NCBI RefSeq assembly: GCF_002216775.1
Contig: NZ_CP022315.1
Span: 3,348,001 to 3,412,000 of the forward strand
From: Virgibacillus phasianinus
GTDB lineage: Bacteria; Bacillota; Bacilli; Bacillales; Amphibacillaceae
Reading direction: 5' to 3'
Length of the DNA stretch: 64,000 bases
The notes under the pieces were generated by a model. It worked only from the letters and a program-made list of their open reading frames with translations, had not been told where the DNA came from and searched no databases. The position numbers and the translations under genes were made by a program. Below, piece by piece: positions 39,234 through 47,058 of this stretch (position 1 is its first letter; every line of letters starts with the position of its first letter).

Positions 39234-39725
39234 ATGATAGTACCAATTACAGGAAACATTACATATTCCATTACATTGGATCCTACCGTTTGGATTTTTG
39301 ATGATCGCAAAGTAGAGTTTGATAAGGCATTTGATACGGTATTAGATCAACCGGATGAAGACGAGGATTTAGAAAGGACATCAAAACGATGGGATCGCGC
39401 AGTTTCCCAACAACATATCAATCCCCCAATAAACAAAAGTATTTCTAAACTCGAGGGGGAAAAAATATTAAAGGGTACATATGTAATGCCTATTGAAGTA
39501 TTTGTTAATCACGCGGAAGCCAAGGCTGATGCCAAGACAGCTTCATTAATCATTGAAGGAAATGACGATGTAACCATCTCCCTAGATCAGCTAAGGAATG
39601 CCTATTTACTGTTTGCAGTAGATGGACAACCTTTAAAAGAAAACGGACCTGTACATCTATATCACAAAGATGGTTCAAACAGGGATAATCCAATTACTTC
39701 CATTAAAAAAATTGTTATAAACTAA
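39234..39725 (+). CDS. ylaL: YlaL-like conserved protein
   Basis: 163 residues. The opening ITGNITYSITLDPTVWIFDDRK is characteristic of a Bacillaceae family in this neighbourhood, which I take to be YlaL; I am not certain of the name. Acidic stretch (PDEDEDLERT) near residue 45, no membrane segment. Function unknown. GGTGG lies about 9 nt before the ATG. Confidence 0.65.
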   Translation: MIVPITGNITYSITLDPTVWIFDDRKVEFDKAFDTVLDQPDEDEDLERTSKRWDRAVSQQHINPPINKSISKLEGEKILKGTYVMPIEVFVNHAEAKADAKTASLIIEGNDDVTISLDQLRNAYLLFAVDGQPLKENGPVHLYHKDGSNRDNPITSIKKIVIN

Positions 39726-39762
39726 GAAAATCGTTTGCCAAATTTTATACAATCTGTTCACT

Positions 39763-39796
39763 GAAGCTGTTGCCGATCGTGCAACAGCTTTTTTGT
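39763..39796 (+). terminator. Terminator after the YlaL-like gene
   Basis: GAAGCTGTTGC/GCAACAGCTTTTTT stem and T-tract. Confidence 0.88.
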
Positions 39797-39867
39797 ATAA
39801 TTTAGCACGCAAAAACAAAATATAAACATAGTACATTTCTTAGAATCAGGAAAAGGAGGCATAACAA

Positions 39868-40473
39868 ATGAAATTTGGCTTTCGTACAGGATTATGTTTG
39901 GTAATGACTTGTATTATTATTAGCGGATGTCAATCTGATAATGAAGACATTTCCCTTTCAGATGAAAAAAGCAATGATCGCTATCTTCAGGTAAAAGATT
40001 CGGATCCGGCTGACAAACAAACATTAAGTAATAAAGAAATTGCAGATCACCTGGCATCTATTGCCGCAGGGGTTGGAAATGTCAATAACGCCACAGCGGT
40101 TGTTGCTGGTCCTTATGCAGTAGTAGGTATCGATGTCGATAAAGACTTGGACCGTTCAAGGGTTGGAACCGTTAAATATTCTGTCCTAGAGGCTTTGCAG
40201 CATGACCCATACGGAAAAACAGCTGTCGTTGTTGCGGATGGCGATGTTATGGAACGACTGCAGCAAATGAGAAATAAGATGGGACAGGGCTATCCAGTCC
40301 AGGGTGTCGTGGATGAATTATCTGGAATCGTTGGTAGATATATGCCGGACTTCCCTATTAATGAAAATAAACCTAAACAATCTGATCAAAACAAAAAAGT
40401 CCTTCCAAAAAAAGATGAGAAAAAATTAGACGACATTGAAGAAGACCAGTCAAATCATCAGAACAATGAATAG
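39868..40473 (+). CDS. ylaJ: YhcN/YlaJ family sporulation lipoprotein
   Basis: 201 residues. Signal peptide with lipobox ISGC (Cys 21). The YhcN/YlaJ domain (about 55-155) includes NNATAVVAGPYAVVGIDVD and a C-terminal Lys/Gln/Asp-rich tail. Members are spore membrane lipoproteins important for germination or outgrowth. AAAGGAGG before the ATG. Confidence 0.87.
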   Translation: MKFGFRTGLCLVMTCIIISGCQSDNEDISLSDEKSNDRYLQVKDSDPADKQTLSNKEIADHLASIAAGVGNVNNATAVVAGPYAVVGIDVDKDLDRSRVGTVKYSVLEALQHDPYGKTAVVVADGDVMERLQQMRNKMGQGYPVQGVVDELSGIVGRYMPDFPINENKPKQSDQNKKVLPKKDEKKLDDIEEDQSNHQNNE

Positions 40474-40502
40474 AGAAAAAATTCAGGGCGCCAAGTCGCA
40501 CA

Positions 40503-40550
40503 TTAAAAGGACTTCCCGACTACCATAGGGTAACCGGGAAATCCTTTTAT
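40503..40550. terminator. Convergent terminator between ylaJ and the next gene
   Basis: AAAAGGACTTCCCG/CCGGGAAATCCTTTT arms with a short bulge; it overlaps the last codons of the minus-strand gene. Confidence 0.8.
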
Positions 40551-40852
40551 TTTGTTGTTACTTTATCTTCTTCATTTTTAACTTCGTTGTAATAATTAAC
40601 GCCGAATTGGGATCCTTCCGATACCATTTTGGAATTTTCAAGTTGGGCTTGGTCTTTATCCTCTACCTGGTCAGGAATTCCCGCATCTTCAAGCGTTGTT
40701 TCTTTTTCCTTATTCATATTTTTAATTTTTGTTGTAGTATTTTCAATAGTTAATTTCAACTTTTCACGTTTATTCTTATCCTTTAATACAACCCCTGCAA
40801 CACCCGCTCCAATTGCGCCGATACCGGAAAGTAAATATCTTTTTTTCATCAA
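40547..40852 (-). CDS. Small conserved-looking protein, function unknown
   Basis: 101 residues starting MMKKRYLLSG; a glycine/alanine-rich hydrophobic segment (about 8-23) followed by a long, charged, helix-forming and acidic region. The layout is like YtxH-type small membrane proteins but I do not recognise the family. AAAGGA is about 7 nt upstream. Convergent with ylaJ and divergent from ylaI. Confidence 0.6.
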   Translation of the reverse strand: MMKKRYLLSGIGAIGAGVAGVVLKDKNKREKLKLTIENTTTKIKNMNKEKETTLEDAGIPDQVEDKDQAQLENSKMVSEGSQFGVNYYNEVKNEEDKVTTK

Positions 40853-40986
40853 ATCGTCCTTTCAAATGTTTTGTAACTATATATTCCCCACTTATTTTTT
40901 AATAAAACATGCAATAATTACAACTTCATTACAAATGCTTCCTATGTTATCATTATTAGTAAAGGGCCTAAATTTGAGGTGAAATT

Positions 40987-41190
40987 GTGCAAGTTAAATG
41001 TGTTATTTGTGACGAAGTTGAATCAATCGAAGACTATTCCCTTCAAGCGAAACGGTTGCGGAATCGCCGAATCCATATGTATTTATGTCAGTCATGCTAT
41101 GAACGAATTGGTAAAAAAACCAAAGCAAGGCATGAGACCGGTAATTTCCGTTTATACAAAAAACCTAAACAAAAAGAAGATCTTATTTAA
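40987..41190 (+). CDS. ylaI: YlaI family zinc-ribbon-like protein (DUF2197)
   Basis: 67 residues from a GTG start with GAGGTG 5 nt upstream. Two Cys pairs (CVIC near the N-terminus and CQSC near residue 34) suggest metal binding. RLRNRRIHMYLCQSCYERI is the conserved core. An overlapping frame from 40979 is a shadow. Function unknown. Confidence 0.82.
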   Translation: MQVKCVICDEVESIEDYSLQAKRLRNRRIHMYLCQSCYERIGKKTKARHETGNFRLYKKPKQKEDLI

Positions 41191-41235
41191 AAGACTCTAG
41201 ACGTCCCCATATTGGGGGCTGTCCAGAGTCTTTTT
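41189..41235. terminator. Convergent terminator between ylaI and ylaH
   Basis: AAGACTCT/AGAGTCTT outer stem with inner GTCCCC/GGGGGC pairing and T-tracts on both sides. Confidence 0.85.
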
Positions 41236-41237
41236 AG

Positions 41238-41543
41238 TTACTGTGTATTTTGTTTTCTTTTTCTTTCCTGATGTAAACGAAGTCGGTATATACCTAAAAC
41301 AACAGATATTACAATCAGGCTTTCTGTTATCGGCAACCCAAAAATACTAAAAATTGTTAAGATATACGTTCCGACCGCAAGCATAATATAAACAAAAATT
41401 GTTTTAAGTAAGGGTAAACGCCTGGCAAATCCCAATTTAAATGCTATTGAACCAAAAATTAAATTTAGTATATAAAGAATTAAAAACAAGTAATCTGTTC
41501 CATAATGCGATAGGACAAATTCAAAAATTGCACTATTGTTCAT
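41238..41543 (-). CDS. ylaH: YlaH-like membrane protein
   Basis: 101 residues with three transmembrane helices (about 17-35, 46-64, 68-88) and a basic tail. Family of unknown function in Bacillaceae. In B. subtilis ylaH follows typA; here typA is not adjacent. Confidence 0.78.
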   Translation of the reverse strand: MNNSAIFEFVLSHYGTDYLFLILYILNLIFGSIAFKLGFARRLPLLKTIFVYIMLAVGTYILTIFSIFGLPITESLIVISVVLGIYRLRLHQERKRKQNTQ

Positions 41544-41707
41544 TCATTAGTATCCCCCGATGCAGTAATTAATAATATGTATCAAAATTAAGTTCATATT
41601 CTATCATACTAAATCTTCATTCACGACGCCAGATATAAGAGCTACATTTTGTATAAATATATCGAATGTTATATACTGTTTGTTGTAATTAAATTTGAGG
41701 TGAAATC

Positions 41708-41878
41708 ATGAATAAAGTAAACTATCCAATGCTTCTTTTGGCAATCTTGGTAATTCTTTCATTTTTTTCAGTGGGTATTGGTATCGCTCTTCGAAGCATT
41801 TGGCTCATTTTATTATTTTTAATCCTTGGTTTTGGCCTGATGGGATTTGGAATTACATTAAAACGTAAAAGAAAGTGA
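41708..41878 (+). CDS. ylaF: YlaF (DUF5325) small membrane protein
   Basis: 56 residues, MNKVNYPMLLLAILVILS onward: two transmembrane helices and a basic KRKRK tail. GAGGTG is 6 nt before the ATG. Its TGA ends at 41878, one base before the IS boundary, so the insertion left the gene intact or replaced its 3' flank exactly. Confidence 0.75.
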   Translation: MNKVNYPMLLLAILVILSFFSVGIGIALRSIWLILLFLILGFGLMGFGITLKRKRK

Positions 41879-41899
41879 CTGGGACAAAACCCAGTAAAT

Positions 41900-41946
41900 A
41901 AAAAAGCGTGGCACTCACCGTTCAGGTGACATACCACGCTTTTTTT
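41900..41946 (+). terminator. Terminator at the left end of IS copy 1
   Basis: AAAGCGTGG...TCACC hairpin with GGTGA...CCACGCTTTTTTT, upstream of the transposase; would block transcripts entering from outside. Same sequence at 60999-61045 in copy 2. Confidence 0.85.
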
Positions 41947-41974
41947 ATATAATCGTTTATTTTTACTAAACAAA

Positions 41975-42031
41975 AAGAATCCCCTTTGATAGAATTAAAG
42001 TAACCACACAATAATTATCGGAGGGATTCTT
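41975..42031 (+). promoter_or_regulatory. Shine-Dalgarno-masking leader of the transposase gene
   Basis: AAGAATCCC (41975-41983) is complementary to GGGATTCTT (42023-42031), which covers the 3' half of the GGAGGG ribosome binding site and abuts the ATG at 42032. A possible promoter between the arms (TAAACA 41967-41972, TAGAAT 41990-41995, 17-bp spacer) would start RNA after the first arm. The pairing is seen; regulation is inferred. Confidence 0.6.
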
Positions 42032-43738
42032 ATGTTTAAAAATTATAACATAAATCAAGTGGTGTTGCCTTTAGATTTAGAAATAAAATTGGACAAAAAT
42101 GATATTGCCTATGCAGTAAATGATGTTGTAACACAGATTCCGGAGGAAGCATTCGCTGCCTTTTCCCGTGAAACTGGATGTCCAGCCTATCACCCACAAA
42201 TGATGATGAAAATTATCTTATGTGCCTACACGCAGTCGGTTTTTTCTGGAAGAAAAATGGAAGGGTTACTTAAAGATAGTGTGCGTATGATGTGGTTAGC
42301 GCAAGGTTATGAACCAAGTTATCGTACAATCAATCGTTTTCGTGTGCATCCAGAGGTGAAAGAACTACTGCGTCAATGTTTTGTGCAATTCCGTTGTCAG
42401 CTAGTGGAAGAAAAACAAATTGATGAAGAAGCGATTTTTATTGATGGAACCAAGATTGAAGCGAATGCCAATAAATTTACGTTTGTATGGCGGAAATCGG
42501 TTGAAAGGTACAGTGCTAATTTGGTGGAAAAATCCAACCAAATGTATGATGAATTATTGGAGAAAGAAATTCTTCCGGAAATCGAACGGGAAAGCCTGGA
42601 GGAACTGTCCACGAAAGAACTCGAAAAAGTAGTGGAGCAGCTGGATGGCAAGGTAGAAGCGTATGACAAGAAAATAGAAGCGAGTGAAGACGTAAGCGCA
42701 CGTAAAAAACTACGGTCTGACCGTAAAGCACCGAAACAATACCGCAAACAATTCAAGGATTATTTGGCGCGAAAACAGAAATACCAAAAAGACATGGAGA
42801 TCTTCGGAGAACGCAATAGTTATTCGAAGACGGATCATGATGCCACTTTTATGCGAATGAAAGATGATTATATGAAGAACGGCCAGCTGAAAGCTGGGTA
42901 TAATGTGCAGGCTGCAACCGAAGGACAATATGTGCTCGCTTATGATGTATTCCCAAATCCGACAGATACTCGCACCTTCATTCCATTTCTGGATAACATA
43001 GAAAATAATTACTTTAAGCTGCCAAAGCACATCGTGGCTGACGCAGGATATGGTAGTGAACAAAACTACGAAGATGTCATCGAGAATCGAAAACGCACAC
43101 CGCTGATTACCTATAACCAGTATCGAAAAGAGAAGAAAAAGAAGCATAAGAATAACGCTTTCCATACAGCCAATTGGGAATATAATAATGAAGACGATAC
43201 GTTTACCTGTCCAAATGGAAAACAATTAATGTTCAGCCACATGTCCAATCGAACAGATAAATACGGACTAACACGATCGTTTAAAGTTTATGAGTCTGAG
43301 GACTGTTCAGGTTGTCCATTGCGTTCCCAATGCACCAAAGCGAAGGAAGGAAATAATCGAAGAATTTATTACAACGAAAAATGGGAACAACAAAAAGAAT
43401 ACATTAAGCAACTGCTTTCGGAAGAGAAAACTGGTGAAATTTACGGCAATCGTAAAATCGATGTGGAGCCAGTCTTTGGATTTCTGAAGGCTAATTTGTG
43501 CTTCACTCGTATGTCTGTACGAGGTAAAGAGAAAGTAGAAAGTGAAATAGGATTTGCATTCATGGCGGTAAACTTGAGGAAGTACACCGCCATGAAGACA
43601 AAACAACCACTAGATAATCAAGACAATCCAACGAAAAATGGTTCTGATCATCAAAAACCGATGATCAGAACCATTTTTAAGTTATTTTTGGCTAGTTATG
43701 TCCCAGCCTCTTTTTTCCTTTTATTATATAATCTTTAA
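42032..43738 (+). CDS. IS1182 family transposase, copy 1
   Basis: 568-residue open frame. N-terminal DUF772-type domain (about 20-120), DDE catalytic residues at about D138 (FIDGTKIEANA), D337 (VADAGYGS) and E479 (DVEPVFGFLK), and a Cys cluster (about 425-434) typical of the family. The conserved region ends near 518. The frame has no stop inside the element and runs 22 nt into host DNA, so its last residues differ from copy 2. GGAGGG precedes the ATG. Confidence 0.92.
   Translation: MFKNYNINQVVLPLDLEIKLDKNDIAYAVNDVVTQIPEEAFAAFSRETGCPAYHPQMMMKIILCAYTQSVFSGRKMEGLLKDSVRMMWLAQGYEPSYRTINRFRVHPEVKELLRQCFVQFRCQLVEEKQIDEEAIFIDGTKIEANANKFTFVWRKSVERYSANLVEKSNQMYDELLEKEILPEIERESLEELSTKELEKVVEQLDGKVEAYDKKIEASEDVSARKKLRSDRKAPKQYRKQFKDYLARKQKYQKDMEIFGERNSYSKTDHDATFMRMKDDYMKNGQLKAGYNVQAATEGQYVLAYDVFPNPTDTRTFIPFLDNIENNYFKLPKHIVADAGYGSEQNYEDVIENRKRTPLITYNQYRKEKKKKHKNNAFHTANWEYNNEDDTFTCPNGKQLMFSHMSNRTDKYGLTRSFKVYESEDCSGCPLRSQCTKAKEGNNRRIYYNEKWEQQKEYIKQLLSEEKTGEIYGNRKIDVEPVFGFLKANLCFTRMSVRGKEKVESEIGFAFMAVNLRKYTAMKTKQPLDNQDNPTKNGSDHQKPMIRTIFKLFLASYVPASFFLLLYNL
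43634..43678. terminator. Perfect 19-bp hairpin inside the transposase frame, copy 1
   Basis: AAAAATGGTTCTGATCATC, 7-nt loop, then its exact complement ending CCATTTTT. Terminator-like on both strands although it lies within the open transposase frame. Same at 62733-62777. Confidence 0.8.
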
Positions 43739-44516
43739 TAATTGTCTTTTGAATGGATGGATGGCAAACTAAAATGGAATTATTGACGAGCATATTAATT
43801 TTCTCGCCGGCAACATTGGTCGTGACACCGCCAACCTCATTTACAATGACAATCCCCGCGGCAATATCCCAGGGTGCAAGTCTCATTGTCAAATATCCAT
43901 CCATGATTCCCTCCGCAACATAGGCAAATTCCAATGCAGCTGAACCGTATGTACGTGTTCCTCTTACTGTTTTCACCAGCTCCTGCATAACTTCTTCTTC
44001 AACAAGTCGGTTTTCACATAACCAAAAATGATTTAGACTAATCATTGCTTTTTCAAAAGGAACCTTTTCTTTCAATGGTGGTATTTTAACACCGTTTTTA
44101 TAAGCTCCTTCTCCTTTTATAGCACTGTAAAGCACATCATCCATTACATTGTATATAAAACCTATTTCCCCAACCCCGTCGTGATAGATTCCAACGGAAA
44201 TAGCAAAGTTTCGCTTTTGTTGTACAAAGTTCATCGTTCCATCAATCGGGTCAATAATCCAAACTGTTCCATCCAAGGATTTAACCTTATCACCAAAACC
44301 CTCTTCACTTAATAATTGATGATCATCATATTTGGTCTTAATTTTATTTACAAAATATTTTTCTGTTTCCTTATCCATTGTTGTCACAAGATCATTCGGG
44401 TTTGATTTTGTATCAACAATTAAAGGGTCATTAATTTTTTCACGGATAGTGGTTCCCGCTTCCTTTATCCATTGTTTTGCATCCTGATACAGTTGACTTC
44501 GAATTTTTTCGTTCAT
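43692..44516 (-). CDS. Inositol monophosphatase family protein (YktC-like)
   Basis: 274 residues. Metal-binding motifs EEGFGD (about 74-79), WIIDPIDGTMNF (about 91-102) and APWDIAAGIVIVNEVGG (about 215-231) are intact. Family members act on inositol phosphates, NADP or PAP; B. subtilis YktC is a candidate in the same position. The C-terminal RLGHN and the stop codon are encoded by the end of the IS, so the native 3' end may have been replaced. Preceded by AGGCTTTTAAATG-type weak ribosome site. Confidence 0.88.
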   Translation of the reverse strand: MNEKIRSQLYQDAKQWIKEAGTTIREKINDPLIVDTKSNPNDLVTTMDKETEKYFVNKIKTKYDDHQLLSEEGFGDKVKSLDGTVWIIDPIDGTMNFVQQKRNFAISVGIYHDGVGEIGFIYNVMDDVLYSAIKGEGAYKNGVKIPPLKEKVPFEKAMISLNHFWLCENRLVEEEVMQELVKTVRGTRTYGSAALEFAYVAEGIMDGYLTMRLAPWDIAAGIVIVNEVGGVTTNVAGEKINMLVNNSILVCHPSIQKTIIKDYIIKGKKRLGHN

Positions 44517-44615
44517 TTAAAAGCCTCCATATTATATTTAAAGCCTATCTTATCAAATTAAAAAACTAACCACCAAGTGTAATGACTTAAATCGTGGTCA
44601 GTTTAATGGAGGAAA

Positions 44616-44807
44616 CTATTCATTTTCAATGGAATAGAGCTGAATTCGCAATTGCTCTAGCCGTTCTTTTGCTTTAATTATCTCTACCTTATCGTTAGCT
44701 TGTAATGCGTCAAATAAAGTTACCAGTTCGTAGTCAATTTCCATTCGTATAACGGGAAGTTTTTCCTGCGCTTCTTTTCGTCGCAACGCTTCCATAACAT
44801 ATTTCAT
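44616..44807 (-). CDS. Small helical protein in the YkzI position
   Basis: 63 residues, predicted helix-loop-helix with many charged residues (KERLEQLRIQLYS at the end). The middle, EIDYELVTLFDALQANDK, is loosely like an IDEAL-type segment but I would not assign it. AAGGATG lies about 9 nt upstream. Located between yktC- and yktB-like genes, as B. subtilis ykzI; function unknown. Confidence 0.6.
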   Translation of the reverse strand: MKYVMEALRRKEAQEKLPVIRMEIDYELVTLFDALQANDKVEIIKAKERLEQLRIQLYSIENE

Positions 44808-45007
44808 GCTGATTCATCCTTTCAGATGCTTTTTTTATATATATGTCGGACGGCGATCTTTGGTTAATAATTTTTTACTATTGCTATTTATATTCCCATA
44901 TTTTTACGATATTAAACCTTTACGTGGCAGGTTTCTTTCTTGACTGTGTGTGCTTTTTGCTTAATAATAATAATTACAATTAATTTACACTTTAAAGGGG
45001 AATACGA

Positions 45008-45634
45008 ATGGCATTTAAAGGATTTATAAAAAATGACTTCCGAACATTTACGATTGATGGATTGGCAGAAAGAATGACAGCAATTAAAACACGCATTCAA
45101 CCTAAATTCAAAGAAATTGGTGATGCATTAACCGATGATTTAACTGCAATCACCGGTCAAGACATGCATGTGCATATTGCACAGCATGCCAGAAGAACAG
45201 TAAATCCCCCTAAGGATACATGGATGGCATTTTGTTACAATAAACGCGGCTACAAACAGCATCCACATTTCCAAATCGGGCTGTTTGATGACCATCTATT
45301 TGTTTGGTTGGCTTACATTTATGAACTACCTAATAAACAGGAAATGGCACAATCATTTATTGAGCATGCCGATGATATAAAGAATACTATTCCTGCCCAT
45401 TACGTGGTATCACTTGACCATACAAAGAAGGACGCTGCACCTATGGAAGATCTAGATTTATCGAAATCCCTTCAACGATTTCACGATGTTAAAAAAGCAG
45501 AATTTCTGATTGGCAGACACTTTAAGGCAGATGATCCGCTGCTTAAAGATGGTAAAGCCTTTCTAAAGGAAGTTCTAGATACTTTTGAAACGTTATCACC
45601 AATTTATAAATTGTCAATAAGAGAAACGATATAA
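45008..45634 (+). CDS. yktB: YktB family protein (DUF1054 / UPF0637)
   Basis: 208 residues beginning FKGFIKNDFRTFTIDGLAERM; HPHFQIGLFDDHLFVWLAYIYE is the family core. Soluble, function unknown. AAAGGGG precedes the ATG. Neighbouring yktA and yktC confirm the assignment. Confidence 0.9.
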   Translation: MAFKGFIKNDFRTFTIDGLAERMTAIKTRIQPKFKEIGDALTDDLTAITGQDMHVHIAQHARRTVNPPKDTWMAFCYNKRGYKQHPHFQIGLFDDHLFVWLAYIYELPNKQEMAQSFIEHADDIKNTIPAHYVVSLDHTKKDAAPMEDLDLSKSLQRFHDVKKAEFLIGRHFKADDPLLKDGKAFLKEVLDTFETLSPIYKLSIRETI

Positions 45635-45641
45635 GTATTCG

Positions 45642-45687
45642 AAAAACCCGGCATTCGCTAAAGGACAAGGCGAATGCCGGGTTTTTA
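45642..45687. terminator. Bidirectional terminator between yktB and yktA
   Basis: AAAAACCCGGCATTCGC pairs perfectly with GCGAATGCCGGGTTTTT. Confidence 0.92.
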
Positions 45688-45933
45688 TTGCTGCTCCCTA
45701 GCTTGTTTGATCACTGGAAACACTTTATAGCCCGAAGCCATTTCAAACTCTTTAAAATAGGTTTTTTCTTCACCCTTCGATGGAACAATTTCTTTGAACC
45801 GTTTGTATGACTGTAAAATTTCGTAATCATCAGCTGACCGTTCATAATATTTTTCGATCGTTGTAAAAAAATGTACAACATCAATAATTTCCAGCCTTGA
45901 CCAAAGCTCATTCAATGGATAATGGTAATCCAT
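45685..45933 (-). CDS. yktA: YktA (UPF0223)
   Basis: 82 residues from the ATG at 45933 (GGGGGG about 5-8 nt upstream; the frame is open to 45954 and would overlap the preceding gene). YHYPLNELWSRLEIIDVVHF opens the protein as in the family; helical, no catalytic motif. Function unknown. Position next to speA is conserved. Confidence 0.88.
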   Translation of the reverse strand: MDYHYPLNELWSRLEIIDVVHFFTTIEKYYERSADDYEILQSYKRFKEIVPSKGEEKTYFKEFEMASGYKVFPVIKQAREQQ

Positions 45934-45944
45934 GCAGTCCCCCC

Positions 45945-46901
45945 CTAAACCCATTCTTTTCTAATACGTTCTGCATCCTTAATCATGGTTGAAATCAATT
46001 CATATACAGATGGTATATCATGAATCCTTGCAGCTATTTGGCCAGCCCAGCCAAATCCTTTTAAAGCATTTCCGTCGTATATATATTTCTTATTAGCTTC
46101 CCCATTAATAAATGGTTTTAATTCCTCAAATTCTGCAAGTTTTGATTCCAACTCCAAAATTTGTTCTGTCCATGAATTCTTTAACGCGCGTGCAGGTGTA
46201 CCCAATGAACGTTTTATAACGACAGTTGCATTCTCATCCGCATCTACTAAATCCTGTTTATAGGTTGGGTGGGCGTCAACACATTCTTTCGTAGCAATAA
46301 ATCTGGTACCCATTTCAACGCCATCAGCACCTAACGCTAAGGCGGCCATCATACTTTTACCGTCCCCTATTCCACCGGAGGCTATTACTGGAATGGATAC
46401 ACGTTCAACTACCTGAGGGGTGAGAATAAAAGTTCCGATATCCCCACGACCTAAATGGCCTCCACCCTCCTGGCCAACCACCATGACAGCATCAGCACCT
46501 AATTCTTCAGCTTTCTCTGCTTGGCGTCTCGCAGCCACCAATACAAGCTTTTTAATCGGATAGTCTTTTACCATTTCTAAAACACCTTTAGGATTTCCTC
46601 CGGTAACCGATATTACTGGGACCTGTTCATCAATCGCTACCTGCACCATATGCTCGAATGGACGTCCATGCTGACCAATGGCAAAATTAACACCAAACGT
46701 TTTATTTGTTAACGATCTCACACGACGGATTTCCTCACGCAAGCTTGATTCATTTGGTAAACTCATCGCAGTTATTTGACCAAGGCCTCCCGCATTCGAT
46801 ACAGCCGCTGCAAGGTCAGCATACGCTAAATAAGCAAGTCCTCCCTGGACAATTGGATAGTCAATCTTTAATAATTCAGTAATCCTAGTTTTCCAATTCA
46901 C
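45945..46901 (-). CDS. Nitronate monooxygenase / FabK-type flavoprotein
   Basis: 318 residues from a GTG at 46901 with AGGGAG 9 nt upstream; ATG 46910 and TTG 46922 are alternatives. FMN-binding TIM barrel: YPIVQGGLAYLAYADLAAAVSNAGGLG at the N-terminus, VVGQEGGGHLGR (active-site His), IPVIASGGIGDGKSMMAAL and GADGVEMGTRF (phosphate binding). Could be a nitronate monooxygenase or an enoyl-ACP reductase II relative; the sequence alone does not decide. Confidence 0.85.
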   Translation of the reverse strand: MNWKTRITELLKIDYPIVQGGLAYLAYADLAAAVSNAGGLGQITAMSLPNESSLREEIRRVRSLTNKTFGVNFAIGQHGRPFEHMVQVAIDEQVPVISVTGGNPKGVLEMVKDYPIKKLVLVAARRQAEKAEELGADAVMVVGQEGGGHLGRGDIGTFILTPQVVERVSIPVIASGGIGDGKSMMAALALGADGVEMGTRFIATKECVDAHPTYKQDLVDADENATVVIKRSLGTPARALKNSWTEQILELESKLAEFEELKPFINGEANKKYIYDGNALKGFGWAGQIAARIHDIPSVYELISTMIKDAERIRKEWV

Positions 46902-47058
46902 TTTTCCCATCTCCCTAACCAACCTGACTTCGTATTTATTTTCCTTAATGCTAGCATAACTTAAATTATTATGGCTACTTAATAAGCTAGATTTTTAAAT
47001 AATTATTTGCTATACTACGTTGGATATTTGAATAAATACATCTTATGGAGTGCTTACA

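Larger units (their letters stand above)
41879..43716 (+). mobile_element. IS1182-type insertion sequence, copy 1
   Basis: 1838 bp, identical to 60978-62815 as far as I can follow by eye. Ends: CTGGGACAAAAC at the left and, in reverse complement, CTGGGACATAAC inside GAGGCTGGGACATAAC at the right. One transposase. No target-site duplication is evident. Inserted between convergent ylaF and the inositol monophosphatase gene, whose last codons and stop lie inside the element. Confidence 0.9.

Noticed and set aside
40979-41200. 73-codon plus-strand frame overlapping ylaI
   Set aside because: It is the shifted frame of ylaI; only the frame from GTG 40987 gives the Cys-pair protein with a proper ribosome site.
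42710-43225. 171-codon minus-strand frame inside the IS (repeated at 61809-62324)
   Set aside because: Antisense shadow of the transposase gene; no ribosome binding site and atypical composition.
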